The translations under genes and the position numbers were made by a program. Positions 1 to 11,743 of a stretch of DNA of 64,000 nucleotides are shown piece by piece. Source of the DNA: Nematostella vectensis. Its lineage: Eukaryota; Cnidaria; Anthozoa; Actiniaria; Edwardsiidae. How positions within the stretch are numbered: the first letter of the stretch is position 1; each line of letters opens with the position of its first letter. The stretch lies in contig NC_064046.1 of assembly GCF_932526225.1 (NCBI RefSeq), positions 4,340,001 to 4,404,000 of the forward strand, given 5' to 3'. The notes under the pieces were generated by a model, which saw nothing but the letters and a program-made list of their open reading frames with translations, made no database searches and had not been told where the DNA came from.

Positions 1-398
1 TTTACGATAAATAACGCGAATATACATTCATTTTCATCATAAAGCGCTCATTTACGTGAACACAAATTTCATTAGCGATATTTACATCGCCAGTAACATT
101 CAATCGCAAAAATCGACAGTCATTCGCGCCTTTCGTCATTCAAAGGCGAAAAATATACTTTCATCTGCGTTTTCATTCGACCATTAACAAAAAAAAATCA
201 ACAATTAGGAGAATTGACAGTCAACTGCGTGCAACACATATTTATTAACATCTTTATAACAATTCACGCGAATATGACATACATTACTGGGTTTATACAA
301 GCATTTGCGCGTTCTTTACATTCAATAACGAAAAATCTATTTTCAATAACGGTGAGTCATGTTAAAGTTCTACATAGAGCATTTCGCTGCACTTTGCA

Positions 399-1451
399 TT
401 AGCCCTCGATCACCTCACCATTCAGACATCGTGGTAAATATGTTTGCATGAATCGGTACCACTGAGCGCATATAGTACCAATATTGCGCTGCAAAGCTTG
501 CAAAAGCAAACGCGTACGGAAAACTCCCAATGCAAGGCCTTGGTCTCTAGCCGCACCCCTATCTCCCATCTGGGCTTGTACTTCTGGCCTTGAGATGTCA
601 GCTTTTATAGCCGCTTTAAGAGAGCTTATTGCCTGCTCCACAATGTTCAAAAAGGGGCTGTAGGGTGGTAGCATTTTCAGCTCTGTATTGGGCCCGGGTA
701 TGGCAGGGTTCGGTGGTGGCGCTCCATCGTAAATAAAAATCACCATCTCGTCCGGGTCGAGGTTAAGTCTAGCCTGCGTAAGAGTCGCTGAACCGCTGTG
801 CGTTCATGCCACCAATAATTGCCGAGTGGAATACAAGACCATTGATTGGTGATATTGCCATTGTTACGGTAATGTTCCTCCCACGCTGCCCGCAGACCTG
901 TCTACAGGCTCGCTCTCCTTGTCTCGCTCTCCCACGACTTCTTGCGATCCAGATATTGTAGCCGCATTCATCTACAAAGACCGAATGATGCACGACACCA
1001 CGGTTCATGAACCAGTTGCCGTAGTCTACTCTCTTCTGTAGAACGTCAGGTCTGTTCCTTTCCGCTGGGAGGGGCCTTGCCAGCTTTACTCGGAACAACA
1101 TGCCATCTAGCGTTCTCGCTACCGTGCGGTCGTGAATCCTTGGTTTCAAGGGCAGTCGCCTTCTTAGTTCTTGGTTGATACGCAATTGTTGTTGATGATA
1201 TCGTTTAGGCAGTTTCTCATCTGGTCATCTACTCTTACGTTATTTCTTTCTTCAATTCTCCCTTCTCGTATGTATCTAGCAACGATACCACGGGCTGTGG
1301 AAGGGTTGACCCCCAATGTGTCCGCCACCAGGAGATAATCTTCCTCTTCATCTTCGAATGACCGTATAATTCGCTCGCGGTGCTCAAAGGGGATTCTATT
1401 TCTTGGAGGCATTGCAACGGTACAGATGGCACGGACTGTACAGTATTGCAT
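399..1451 (-). pseudogene. Broken DDE transposase (IS630/Tc1-mariner superfamily-like)
   Basis: Three consecutive minus-strand frames together read as one transposase. The first (about 1451-1164) has a helix-turn-helix-like N-terminus beginning MPPRNRIPFEHRERII. The second (about 1185-769) carries the first catalytic Asp in VFVDECGYNIW. The third (746-399) has the second Asp in IYDGAPPP and the Glu in FLNIVEQAISSLK, with 29 residues between them. Two single-base frameshifts (near 1180 and near 770) break the frame, so it is not functional as it stands. Upstream of the ORF, 1500-1580 holds several TTTATAAA-type short repeats, but I could not define terminal inverted repeats; the other end may lie outside the window. 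It lies downstream of the last visible P450 exon, probably inside a P450 intron. The family call rests on the D-D-E arrangement and the typical PPYSPxLNxVE block. Confidence 0.8.
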
Positions 1452-1701
1452 TTCGCATTCTCACAAAAGGTTATGCAACCCTTTCCAAACAAATAACGGT
1501 ATAAATGTAAAACATTTATAAAATTTATAAACATTTATTATTTATTTATTTATGTTGTCTACATTTATAAACATTTATAAAATGTGAGACAAGCGAGACA
1601 ACATAGTTGAAACAGGGGGTGGTCTTGGTCAAGCAATAGCGTTAGCGCTGAAGCAATGTATTATTTTTTTTAGTTCTGCACCAAGCTGGAAACAGACTTA
1701 C

Positions 1702-4700
1702 CCCTTGAGGAATAAGATACCCGCCGATCTCTGTGTCTTTCTGCATGAAGCGCGCATTCTCTGGTGCAGCAGGGTAGAGCCTGTAGAGATATCAGTCAAG
1801 GCGTCTGTGTCAGCATTTTTAGCTATTTTCATCACAGAGATATCATATCAGTCAAGGCGTCTGTGTCAGCATTTTTAGCTATTTTTATCAAAGAGATATC
1901 ATATCAGTCAAGGCGTCTGTGTCAGCATTTTTAGCTATTTTCATCAAAGAGATATCATATCAGTCAAGGCGTCTGTGTCAGCATTTTTAGCTATTTTCAT
2001 CACAGAGATATCATATCAGTCAAGGCGTCTGTGTCAGCATTTTTAGCTATTTTCATCAAAGAGATATCATATCAGTCAAGGCGTCTGTGTCAGCATTTTT
2101 AGCTATTTTCATCAAAGAGATATCATATCAGTCAAGGCGTCTGTGTCAGCATTTTTAGCTATTTTCATCAAAGAGATATCATATCAGTCAAGGCGTCTGT
2201 GTCAGTATTTTTAGCTATTTTCATCAAAGAGATATCATATCAGTCAAGGCGTCTGTGTCAGCATTTTTAGCTATTTTCATCACAGAGATATCATATCAGT
2301 CAAGGCGTCTGGGTCAGCATTTTTAGCTATTTTCATCAAAGAGATCATATCAGTCAAGGCGTCTGGGTCAGCATTTTTAGCTATTTTCATCACAGAGATA
2401 TTATATCAGTCAAGGCGTCTGTGTCAGCATTTTTTTTGCTATTTTCATCAAAGAGATATCATATCAGTCAAGGCGTCTGTGTCAGCATTTTCAGCTATTT
2501 TCATCACAGAACATCTTGTGTTGATCAAATGCATGCCAGAGGAAATTAGTTATACAGATGATAAAGTTAATAAAAATTCCTCAAAATACAGATCGCTCTA
2601 CCATGGGTCCTAGAGCATCTAAGATTACTTTCTCATTTTTAGTGACGCTCAGCCAAAATGCAAAATGCAAGCTTGCTGTGAACATTGTGACTTTGAGATC
2701 AACAAACTAAGAAAGTCTTGGGGGCTGTACTCAGAGTAAGATTGTTTTATTAAATTTCCTAAAAGAAAATAAATTAGTAGATTAAGCAAATTTTATTAAC
2801 ATTATCTATGAGCACCTTAAGGTCTCCTTGATGACGGAACGGAGGTAGCGCATTTTGTTCAAGGTTGCCAGGGTGGCGACTTCTCCTGGTTCTAGGACTG
2901 ATGTGACTTCTTTGTGTAACTTTTCCTGGACTTCAGGGTTCTTTGCCAGGCAGTAGCAAGCCCAAAGACTTGTATTTGATGTCTAGAAAATAATATAAAA
3001 TCATTGCATATCCTTTAAAAAATGCAATTCGATATTCTATAGAAAACAGTCTTGTTTGTGTCTTTATCATAAAGTTTCAAGGTCACGTTTTCATATTGGG
3101 CAGAGTATATCCAGGGGCGTTCAAGAGGTTCAACTAAAGTGCATTAAATCCATAAATCATTAAATATGTTTTGTTTGCCTGTGTGAAGGATGGGGAATGC
3201 CTTCCCAGTTTTTTCCAATTTTTTTTTAATTCAAAAAAATCAGTAGGGTAATAGCTGTACTCCCCCCTTCTCCCCAAACTTTCGATGCATGCTATAGTAG
3301 TGCAAACAAAAATAGGGAAATCACCCATATTTATTGAATTTGTACCGTGTCTGTTTAGTGCAAAAGTGGAAGGGTGAAGCCACCCACAACCTAGACCCTC
3401 CTCCTCTGCGCTGTCTTAAAGAGGTTAAACTAAAGTGTATTATATCCATGCAACCATTAAATATGTTTAGCTTGCCTGTGTGAATAATGCCTGCTCCCCA
3501 GTTTTTTCCAAAATAAAATGACCAGTAAGGAAATGGCCTCTTTTCTTAATGTCTCTGTTTACCAGCCCCCCCCCCCCCCCAACCATTTCCCAAACATTTG
3601 ATGGCTGTTATTGTAGTAAGGAAATCACCCATATTCTTTGAATATGTACCGTGTCAACTGCCGCCATCAATATCTCCACTAGATTGCTGGTGATTTCTGA
3701 CAATGAGAGACTCTTGCTGGCAACAAGGAACGTCAAGAACTCTGCTTCACTATTCTCATCAGCATCAACATTTCTTTCATTTATCTCTTTGAGCTTTTCC
3801 TCTACACATTTATCAGTGAAGTCATACAGGGTATCCATGCTCTGGTAGAACATTTTCACTGCTTTGGTTTCATAGAACTTAGTCACCCATACAGGCATGA
3901 AGACCATCTTGATAAAGACAGAAAAGAGATTCTGAATAGCAGTGATGATGCTCTGACTTTCTTCAGACCCTGACTTGGAAAATGCACCAAATTGTTTTTC
4001 ATAGAGTACAGTGCCGATTGCTGTAAAATTGAAAAATTGAACTATTAAAAAATAGGACAAGTCTGAGACTAGTATATTGAATATTGGGGGACAAAATTAT
4101 AAAGTGTGGCTCCAAAAAAAATCAGTGTGTAGGAGAAGGGGGAACACTCTCTGGATATTTTTTTGGCATTTTCGGAGCTAAAAAAGGCAAAACTCTGTTT
4201 AAACCATCATGAAATTTTGAAATTGAATTTCTAAATAATGTCCCCAACAAATTTTCGCGCATCCAAATTTTTGTGACACAACGAAATTAAAGTGACGCGA
4301 AAATTAAGTGTATAATAAGGTACAGAATATGCTCTGCTACCCCGTGCCAATAAGTTAGTTATTAGGGTTAGTTCTCACTAAGACGCAAGCGTAAGGGCAA
4401 CACAAGTGAGAATCGGTCAAACACAAGCGTGAGCGCAAGCAAGTCAAGCAGTTCATTCTCTTGCGCTTCCGCTTTCGTTCCAGTGAGAATTACGTGCGTT
4501 GTGCTTGCGCTTACGTCCAAGTGAGAACAGAAAAAGTAGAATGCCGTGTATATTGGATTTGCGTGCGTACAAACTATGCTTTCATTTACTTGTTTCGCCC
4601 CTTTTTCATGTCATTGAGAAAGTAGTTGGAAAGAATGTCAAGAACTGCGAATGTGCAAAGCGTTCTACGTTTTGCGTGCTTAAGGTCCCTATTAACTCAC

Positions 4701-6084
4701 ATTCCATGGACCATTTGAACAGCACATTCTGTAGGTTTGGGACAGTCTTGTCACTGGTTGTGCTACGTAGCTCATTCACACGGCCAATGAAATCATCCAC
4801 AACATTTGACAGCTCTGGTACGTACCCGTGAACCACCTTTGGCTTAAGCATTTTCTTGTTCAGAACTGAGCGTGCTTTAAGCCATTCCTCACCATTTCTA
4901 TAAAGAGATCACTATAGTTATCCTTATAAATTGTGTGGTCTCAGCAGGGACTCAGCTAATAGAATTGGGGACTCAGTTGTTAGAATCTGTTTTGATGAGG
5001 GCAGATCAGAATTCGGGAAGATGAGAGAATATTCTCCTGTGCATCTGTCGCTAGTGATTTGAAAACAGGGGCGGTGGGCAGGGAAGGGGCACTTTCTCCC
5101 CTTTTTAAAAAGTGAGGGGGCATAATATTCTGTAACTGCCTATTATCTATAGTCTAATTCTTAGACTGTATGTATTTATGTTTTACAGTGCTCTATGTCA
5201 AACCCTTCCCCACGCCCCCCTCAGACCTTTATGAATAATGTGGAAAATGAGATAACAAATGAAGTAAGCTTACCTCTATATAATGAAGCGCGCGCATGAC
5301 AATCTTTAGACGCGGCTCATTGCATTTTACATTCTGCATCTCACAATGACATTCATCGAAGTCACAGTTGAAAAAAGTTTAACTGAGTAGAGGATCAACG
5401 TTATGGTTGACCCTCGAAACATATTTTCGAAACGTCTTTTTTGTACTCCAGTCTTGACTCCAGTTAACACACGCCAATTTCGATTTTCCGTGGAAGGTCG
5501 AGATTCAACAAAAACGTCACGCAAAACCTCGCATATGAAACCGTCACACTCTGTCACACAATCAATCGTTGTTTTCATTTTGTTGGTGCTTAAATGGGCT
5601 TAATGGCACGCATAATAATTACCAACAAGTAAAATATCACTTACAGCGAAAAGACTCCATGAGCCTGTTTCCTCTTCTCTTTGTAATCCATCCACAATTC
5701 TATCTGAGGCTCTCTCTGAGGATACTTGCCCTCATTTCGGAAAACTTCTCGAACAAGTTTCGGATCGGCGACGAAGGCAGTCTTGTAAGGTCCAAACTGT
5801 TCGCGGTAGATCGGTCCGTGGTTTTGCCTCCATTTCTGCTGGCGTAGATGCATATGTTCTATCCCATTTTTGCCAAAATAGCTTAAGTTTCCTTTCCAGC
5901 CTGGTCCAGGAATCTCTTTGTAACTTTTTACTTTGGCCTCTTCTTTAGGAATGGCCGCTGTAGATTTGTAGCGAACCGAGTCAACTTTCGCGCAGAAAAT
6001 CGGTGTGAAACGCACTAAATTACTTCGAGACAAGTTAAGAGCTCTTGTGCCATAAAGTGATGTGGCTTTTTTAATATAAGCCAT
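1702..6084 (-). CDS. Mitochondrial-clan cytochrome P450, partial (3' end off the left edge)
   Basis: A haem monooxygenase; substrate cannot be told. Visible exons on the minus strand: 6084-5645, 4897-4701, 4020-3650, 2982-2816 and 1780-1702, all with GT/AG borders and consistent phases, giving 418 residues of a usual 500 or so. Residues 1-45 are basic and serine-rich without acidic residues at the start, fitting a mitochondrial presequence. The proline hinge IPGPGW is at about 58-63. The I-helix oxygen-binding motif AAVDTT (about 332-337) spans the exon 3/4 junction and the ExxR motif is ETLR (about 389-392). Exon 5 encodes the RLYPAAPENAR region and ends at GGYLIPQG. The exon or exons with the PERW region and the haem cysteine are not in 1-1701 and should lie to the left. 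The ATG at 6084 is the first in frame. Mitochondrial clan (CYP10/11/24/27-like) is inferred from the presequence and overall similarity. Confidence 0.87.
1783..2515. repeat. 56-bp minisatellite, about 13 copies, in P450 intron 4
   Basis: A 56-bp unit containing CAGTCAAGGCGTCTGTGTCA followed by GCATTTTTAGCTATTTTC and ATCA(C/A)AGAGATATCATAT is repeated head to tail with few substitutions and two short indels (near 2340 and 2430). The array begins directly next to the acceptor of P450 exon 5 (exon starts at 1780), so the exon's upstream splice region forms one end of the array. Confidence 0.95.
3126..3657. repeat. Diverged tandem duplication across the P450 exon 3 / intron 3 border
   Basis: Segments 3126-3357 and 3418-3657 are diverged copies (shared blocks include TTAAATATGTTT, GCCTGTGTGAA and AATCACCCATATT). 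The second copy runs into the end of P450 exon 3 and its splice donor; the first copy carries a matching remnant of that border (minus-strand GACACGGTACAA near 3345). Confidence 0.7.
4371..4528. mobile_element. MITE-like palindromic element, about 158 bp
   Basis: Left end TTCTCACTAAGACGCAAGCG and right end CTTACGTCCAAGTGAGAA are imperfect inverted repeats, with further GCAAGCG/CGCTTGC symmetry inside. It lies in P450 intron 2. No coding capacity. Confidence 0.65.
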
Positions 6085-7707
6085 GATGGTCTAAAAAATG
6101 TCCTTGCATCTAAACACAAGAAGTCAAGAAAACACGAATTTGACAAATGTCGAAGATCACGGGATATATTTCGACAGGCTGTGATTGGATGGAATCTAGA
6201 TATCTATGCCATATATAATCGCATTGGCTATATGCCCGACAGTCGGGAGAGGTCCTCAATGGACAAAATGTCCCACAGTTCTAGATATATCCAAATATCG
6301 CAATAAATTGTCGATCTAGTGAGTTCAAAGTGTTCAATATTTGTTGGGAAAGGGCAAGAAAATTTGAATTGAGCTTGTTGTCGGTATGTCTAACAACAAC
6401 ACAGAAGCCCAAAAATAATTCATTTCCCGCAGCAAAAAGGGTAATGACCTTCAGACCTCCGTGTTTCTCAAGAAAATCACACTAACCATACAGTAATGTC
6501 TATCTCGTAAAATATCATTTTGGAGGAGAAATCCCATAGTCAAGACTTTCAGCCTAGTTTTCTTTGTTGTCAGGTGAGGGCTTATACATTTTTATTATTA
6601 CGATAAAGCTGACTTTTTTCAAAAACGACAGGGGGGGGAGGGAGGTGCGCAGATACAAGTATTATGAAAAAAGCATAGTACCATAGCCGTAGCAGGCCTC
6701 GGATTATTAGGAGGGCACGACACAAAGATATCAAGAAAACAATGAGGGGCACAGCCACGCCCCTACTGATAATTTATTTGAAAATATTGAGGGGGGGGGG
6801 GGCACCACCTAGTTCCCCACCCCCTGCTACGGCCCTTTAGTACAGTAAACACCCGCGCATAAGAACCTAGAGATTAAGAACCTACAGGCTAAAATTTTTC
6901 ATTTTAAGCCCCCCTTTTTATAAATACCTAATCAGCCTGGTGGGAAGAATAGGTTCTTATTTCGAAGATCAATTTATCCTTCTAAGTGAGGAAATCTGTA
7001 TCACAGTCATGAAAAATGACAGAAATTTCTAGCAACTCTTTTTCAAGAAAAAACAAAAAAATATCGTTTTCACAAAAAAATGCCGAACAAATGCTAGCAT
7101 AATCGAGAAAGGCCTACCGCCGCCCTTTCTAGAATAGACATTTAATGAAAAAAATAAAACAAGGTGTTTTTAAATAAACGAAACACGATCCTTCACCGTC
7201 TCTATTTCAATGAATTTCTGGTACATTTTCGATTATCCACTCCTTGTTCATTTTCTGTCCACTCGCCATTTTGGAAGTATGAATCCTTTACTGGGATTGT
7301 TAGTATTTTCTGTATTGGAATTTGGGATGTTTAGAAAGTTATTATATGAGAATGGTCAAAAGAAAGGGAAAGCGAGTGTGATAGAAGTGACTTTTTACGA
7401 AATGTTTAATATCCCTGTGGTGACGTCACCACAGCCAAACCTGGAAGCCCAGAAAAATAAACATGGCGAAACTTGGACGTGGTTTGTATTGATTTAACTC
7501 ATTTCCCTAAAATACTGCTTTTGTTGTTAACCCAAACGACGTTTCGACGAGCTTGGTGCTTGGTAATAGAGAACCGGTGTCAGGAAAAATCTTTCATATG
7601 CGTTGTTTTTAGCCGTGACGTATTTGTGTTTTCTATAACTGGATGTTGTTCCAAGGTGCGTAAAAGGTTTGAATCGTGATGTAAATTCCAGCTTACCAAA
7701 AAACGCC
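6085..7707. other. Divergent intergenic region between the P450 and the kinase
   Basis: This 1.6-kb stretch lies between two start codons facing away from each other and must hold both promoters. I see no clear TATA box or conserved gene. It contains one palindromic repeat (6686-6832) and, at 6840-6970, a repeat-like stretch with several AAGAACCTA motifs. Short open frames here show no recognisable protein. Confidence 0.5.
6686..6832. mobile_element. Palindromic repeat with GCCGTAGCAGG ends (copy 1)
   Basis: Starts GCCGTAGCAGGCCTCG and ends CCCCCTGCTACGGC, so the ends are inverted repeats; the interior has a poly-G/GGGGCAC block. A second copy is at 14911-15011 and decayed relatives are at about 43385-43495 and 44160-44235, which shows an interspersed family. 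Confidence 0.75.
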
Positions 7708-10700
7708 ATGGCAAGACGAGAAGGATACTTCATACTTCTCAAAGACATAGAAAACCCAAGCCTTGCAGAGAAAAGTTCGTGGTGGAATGTTCTAACGAGT
7801 TATGTGAGCTCCAACGAAGACGATGAATGCGAAGTCCCAACTCAAAGGTATCTTGCTCTAAAAGGAGAAATTTTACAAGCTTTAGACCCCGAAAAACAAC
7901 CGACAGATCCCAACAAAATAGCCTTACGGGGTGCTAAACAGATTTGCCTCCGATTTGAATGTGATCTAGAGGATGTGGAAGCTATTAGTGAAACTGATGC
8001 CCAACTTCTCCTAGCCGTACTGTCATATCCGGAAAGACTGAGAATTATCAATGAAGAAGGTGTGATTGGTGAGTTTTTATGCGAAGGAAGTAAAGTCAAT
8101 GTGGTTCTCAAGGAACTGAAGAAGGAGGTAGCGGGTGTGGTGAGATACATGGGACCAGTGTCCCCATATGACGGAATCATGTTTGGGATTGAAATAATGG
8201 TATGTACAGTAAAATATTGGTAAATTATTAAGACGCTAGGGAGTGTACAATTTAACGGGTGGCCATTTGTTATATCAAATTTTAATGCTCATTGGGGAGT
8301 AGAACCCCCATCCCACCCTAAAAATAGAAAAAGCGCTGGTTTTCCATATGGCTGTCAGCAAAATGATGTAAAACACAAAATTATGCAAGTTTATGTGCAA
8401 TTTCTGAATTTGCACTGTTCTGGGAGAGGATAAACAATTGAGGCAGACTCCCAAATATGGTATGTAATGTCCTTATTAGGAGTTTGACGAATAAGCATTG
8501 ATATAATATGAACTCTTGCAGGACCCACGGTATCGCAGGGCGGGGACATGTGACGGGGCAGTCCAGTGTAATCGCTACTTCCGCTGTGCCCCCAAAAGTG
8601 GTATTTTTGTCTCAGTTGAGCGACTCAGGTGGAAAACTGAATTTGACAAGAAAAAAGGTAAAAATGGTATCAGAGGATAAGAAAAGCCCCCCTTTTAGTC
8701 TCTCTTTATTCCCTAGTAATTTGGTTTATGGGGCTTGTGGCTGTCCCAAAACATTATCTGGCTAAGAAAGATAAAAAGCGATATTCAACCCATATTTTTT
8801 CATACAATGGGTAATTCCAGAAAATATATGTACCCCAACGACGGGCGGTATTTTGGAATTCCGAAAGCATGGGGGGTTGGCAATTTCGACATTCCGAAAG
8901 CATGGGGGGTTGGCAATTTCAGCATTCCGAAAGCATGGGGGGTTGGCGATTTCGATATTCCGAAAGCACAGGGAGTTGGCGATTTCGATATTCTGAAAGC
9001 ACGGCGGTTCGGCAATTTCATTTTGGAATTTCCAGAAGCACAAGGGGTGGGGGGTGGGGGGGTAAAAAAACGAAGCCTCCCGTTTTAGGGGTACAGATCT
9101 TTTCTGGAATTACCCAATGAAGAGAGTGCTCTATAAAAGAAAATGTAATTTGCAACCTTTTACATATTGCAAATCCCCCTTTAATACATGGTTACAAGAT
9201 GTTAAAGCATGTTTACTTAACAGCGGTTATTAACAATGATTCGTGCAAAATTTATGCTTCTCCTGACAGCTTCTGATGATAGTGGGGCACAGGGTGAAGC
9301 TTTTGTGGATGGAAAGGGACTTAGATCTCATAAAATCCCAGAACTACATAAAAGTGCAGACAAAAGATTTGGAATTCAAAATCTTGAAGCCAAGGAAAAT
9401 GATTGCAAAGAAAACAAAAATAATGGTGAAATTTTACAATGTTCTTTTTACAATGATGGAAAAAGTGATAATGATATGAAGCCTGATACTACTACAGAAG
9501 AGGTTAAAGTCTTGCAAAGAAGTTTATCTGAAAAGGAACAATTGTTGGAAGAAAAAACATTTAAATTACAACAACAAGCTCTTTTTTGGGAGGAAAGGCT
9601 TAGTATAGAGAAACAGGAAAAAAAGCTGTGCGAGGAGAAATTAGCAGAGCTACAATGTATGGTTAGTAAAGAGAGTTTGAGAGTAATTATGCTTGAAGGG
9701 CGCCTAGAGGAGGAACATAAAAATTGGACAATTCAAAGACAGGCTTTCCATAGAGATTTGGAGGAGTTTGAGCACAGGTTGCTTGAAGAGAGAGCAGAAA
9801 AAACAAGGCTAGAGGAAGATCTTGCACTTGCACGTCGCCAAGTTGAGGAGGAACAAGAAAACAAGAACAGAGTAGAACAGGAACTTGAAGCTTTTAAAGT
9901 AACCTCTGCAGAACAACAACAAGAACTACAACGGCAGAATGAACTCCTTGAATGGCGTGTACGTGAGCTTGAGTCATCCACATCGAATGATGATCAGGTC
10001 GACAAAACAGCAGAGGCTTGTGATTGGATTCTGAGTCGCGATGAGATTCATGTGACTGAGAAGCGGCTGGGTGTAGGAGGATGGGGACAGGTCATGGTCG
10101 GAAAGTTCCGTGCCTGTGATGTTGCTGTCAAGCAGATTCATGAGTTAATTTTATCACCACATAACAGGCGCTTGTTTGAACGGGAAATGAGTATTGCATC
10201 CAGATGTCGTCATCCATGTCTTTTACAGTTCATTGGTGCAACAAATGATGATGGAAAGCCCTTATTTGTCACTGAGCTGCTAGACACAAACCTTAGAGCT
10301 GTGTTGGAATCAAGAGGCTTAGACAACGCTGAGATTGCCTTGATCAGCCTGGATGTTGCAATGGCTCTTAATTACTTACACTTGAACAAACCAATTCCCA
10401 TCATCCACCGTGACATTAGCAGTGCTAATGTGCTGCTATGGCGACGGGACAACTGCTGGCATGCGAAGGTGTCAGATTATGGTGCAGCTAATTTCATGCG
10501 TCACTGCCGCACAGTGAATCCAGGCGCTGTCATCTACTCTGCACCAGAGGCCCTCTCAGTCAATCAAACCCCAAAGGTAAGACTTTATGATTACCCTGTA
10601 CATACTCTCATTGTACTCCCACATTCATGGTATTTTAGGGAACCCAGCTGCAGGGGCGTGCCCCCCTGAGAGGGCCTTTTGGGCGTGAATCCTGGCTACG

Positions 10701-11329
10701 CCGCTGAGCTTGATGGCCAAACTGATCGCTTGAATATTTTTGTAATTTTTTTGCTTTTTTTAATTGATACTGCAAGGATTAGCTATGATTTTTATTGTTG
10801 TTGTTATTATCAACATGATTGTTATCATCAAGTGATTGTTATCATCATCGTTACCATTCTTTTTGTTTTTGTTGTCGCCTTTTTTTTCCATCATGTTATT
10901 CTACTATTTGCTAATATTACATGCACATTCCAGTGAGAAAAAAACTATATTCACACAATAGATGGACCATCATCAACCCAGGGTGTGTGCTTTTCTTAAT
11001 TTACATTTGTCAGATTAGTTAACTATCAGAGATCTGTATTTGAGAACCTTAAGGATCCTGTCTTTACACCAGGGGGGCCCTCCAACCCTCTCTGTGTGGA
11101 TGTGAAGTGTTTTTATTCATAATCGCAGATTGATGTGTACAGCTTTGGTCTTCTTCTCTGTGAAATGTGTATCCGAGAACTCCCAGTTCCAGGTCACACC
11201 CATAGACAGATTGCCATGGTAACAAACACTGACTTGCGAGACCTTATCAACCAATGTGTGCATCAAGAGCATGAAAAGCGACCAGACATGGTAAACGTAA
11301 TTGATGTGTTAGGTAAAATTACAATCTAA
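7708..11329 (+). CDS. CAP-Gly / coiled-coil / TKL-type protein kinase
   Basis: Exons 7708-8199, 8522-8657, 9270-10576 and 11129-11329 join in phase to 711 residues. The ATG at 7708 has a strong context (AACGCCATGG) and is the first ATG in frame. Residues 1-127 are unassigned. A CAP-Gly domain spans about 128-205, with GTCDG in place of the usual GKNDG and a following RYFRCAPKSGIFV block. About 287-445 is a long Glu/Lys/Gln-rich coiled coil. A kinase domain fills 462-711: glycine loop GVGGWG (477-482), Lys497 in VAVK, Glu515, HRD Asp591, Asn596, DYG instead of DFG (612-614) and APE (635-637). All catalytic residues are present, so activity is plausible. CAP-Gly domains bind microtubule ends or C-terminal EEY-type tails; partners here are unknown. 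The N-terminal part plus CAP-Gly resembles the start of CYLD in order and spacing, which is an inference. Function not assigned. Confidence 0.85.
8808..9116. mobile_element. MITE-like element with an internal 33-bp minisatellite
   Basis: Ends TGGGTAATTCCAGAAAA and TTTTCTGGAATTACCCA are inverted repeats. Between them about five copies of a 33-bp unit built on ATTCCGAAAGCATGGGGGGT and TGGCAATTTCG are found at about 8857-9025. The element lies in intron 2 of the kinase gene. Confidence 0.85.
10577..11128 (+). other. Kinase intron 3
   Basis: Donor GGTAAGAC after CCCCAAAG and acceptor AATCGCAG before ATTGATG. T-rich with simple TTGTTGTTAT stretches; no gene or clear element seen. Confidence 0.7.
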
Positions 11330-11377
11330 AGTGCATTCATTTATTTACCCAAATAATTTACAATGGTACCTCTACTA

Positions 11378-11590
11378 AGTGACCACTCCTTAAGCGACCA
11401 CCTATTAAGCAGTCACCCTCAATAAAGCGACCACCTATAAAGCGGTCAGCCTCAATAAAGCGACCACCTATTAAGCAGTCAGCCTCAATAAAGTGACCAC
11501 CTATTAAGCGGTCAGCCTCAATAAATAGACCACCTATTAAGCAGTCAGCCTCAATAAAGCGACCACCACTTAGGTGGCTACCATTTTCCA
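11378..11590. repeat. 33-bp minisatellite, about six copies, just 3' of the kinase
   Basis: Unit of about 33 bp made of GCGACCACCTATTAAGC and (A/G)GTCAGCCTCAATAAA, starting some 50 bp after the kinase stop codon. The unit includes AATAAA, so the 3' UTR may contain several possible polyadenylation signals. That use is an inference. Confidence 0.9.
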
Positions 11591-11743
11591 CTCCCAAATG
11601 TATTATTCACTGTTAGTGGTCAGAAAATATCATTATTGGATAAATAACCTTTGGTGACAAGAATAATAGTAAAAGGAAACAGGCTAATGTTAAGAGAGAC
11701 AAAATTTTTGAACCCTCATTAACAGCCAACCTTTATCGAGCAC

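Noticed and set aside
1235-1534. A second minus-strand frame over the transposase N-terminus.
   Set aside because: The 1451-1164 frame carries the helix-turn-helix-like sequence; this one is its shadow.
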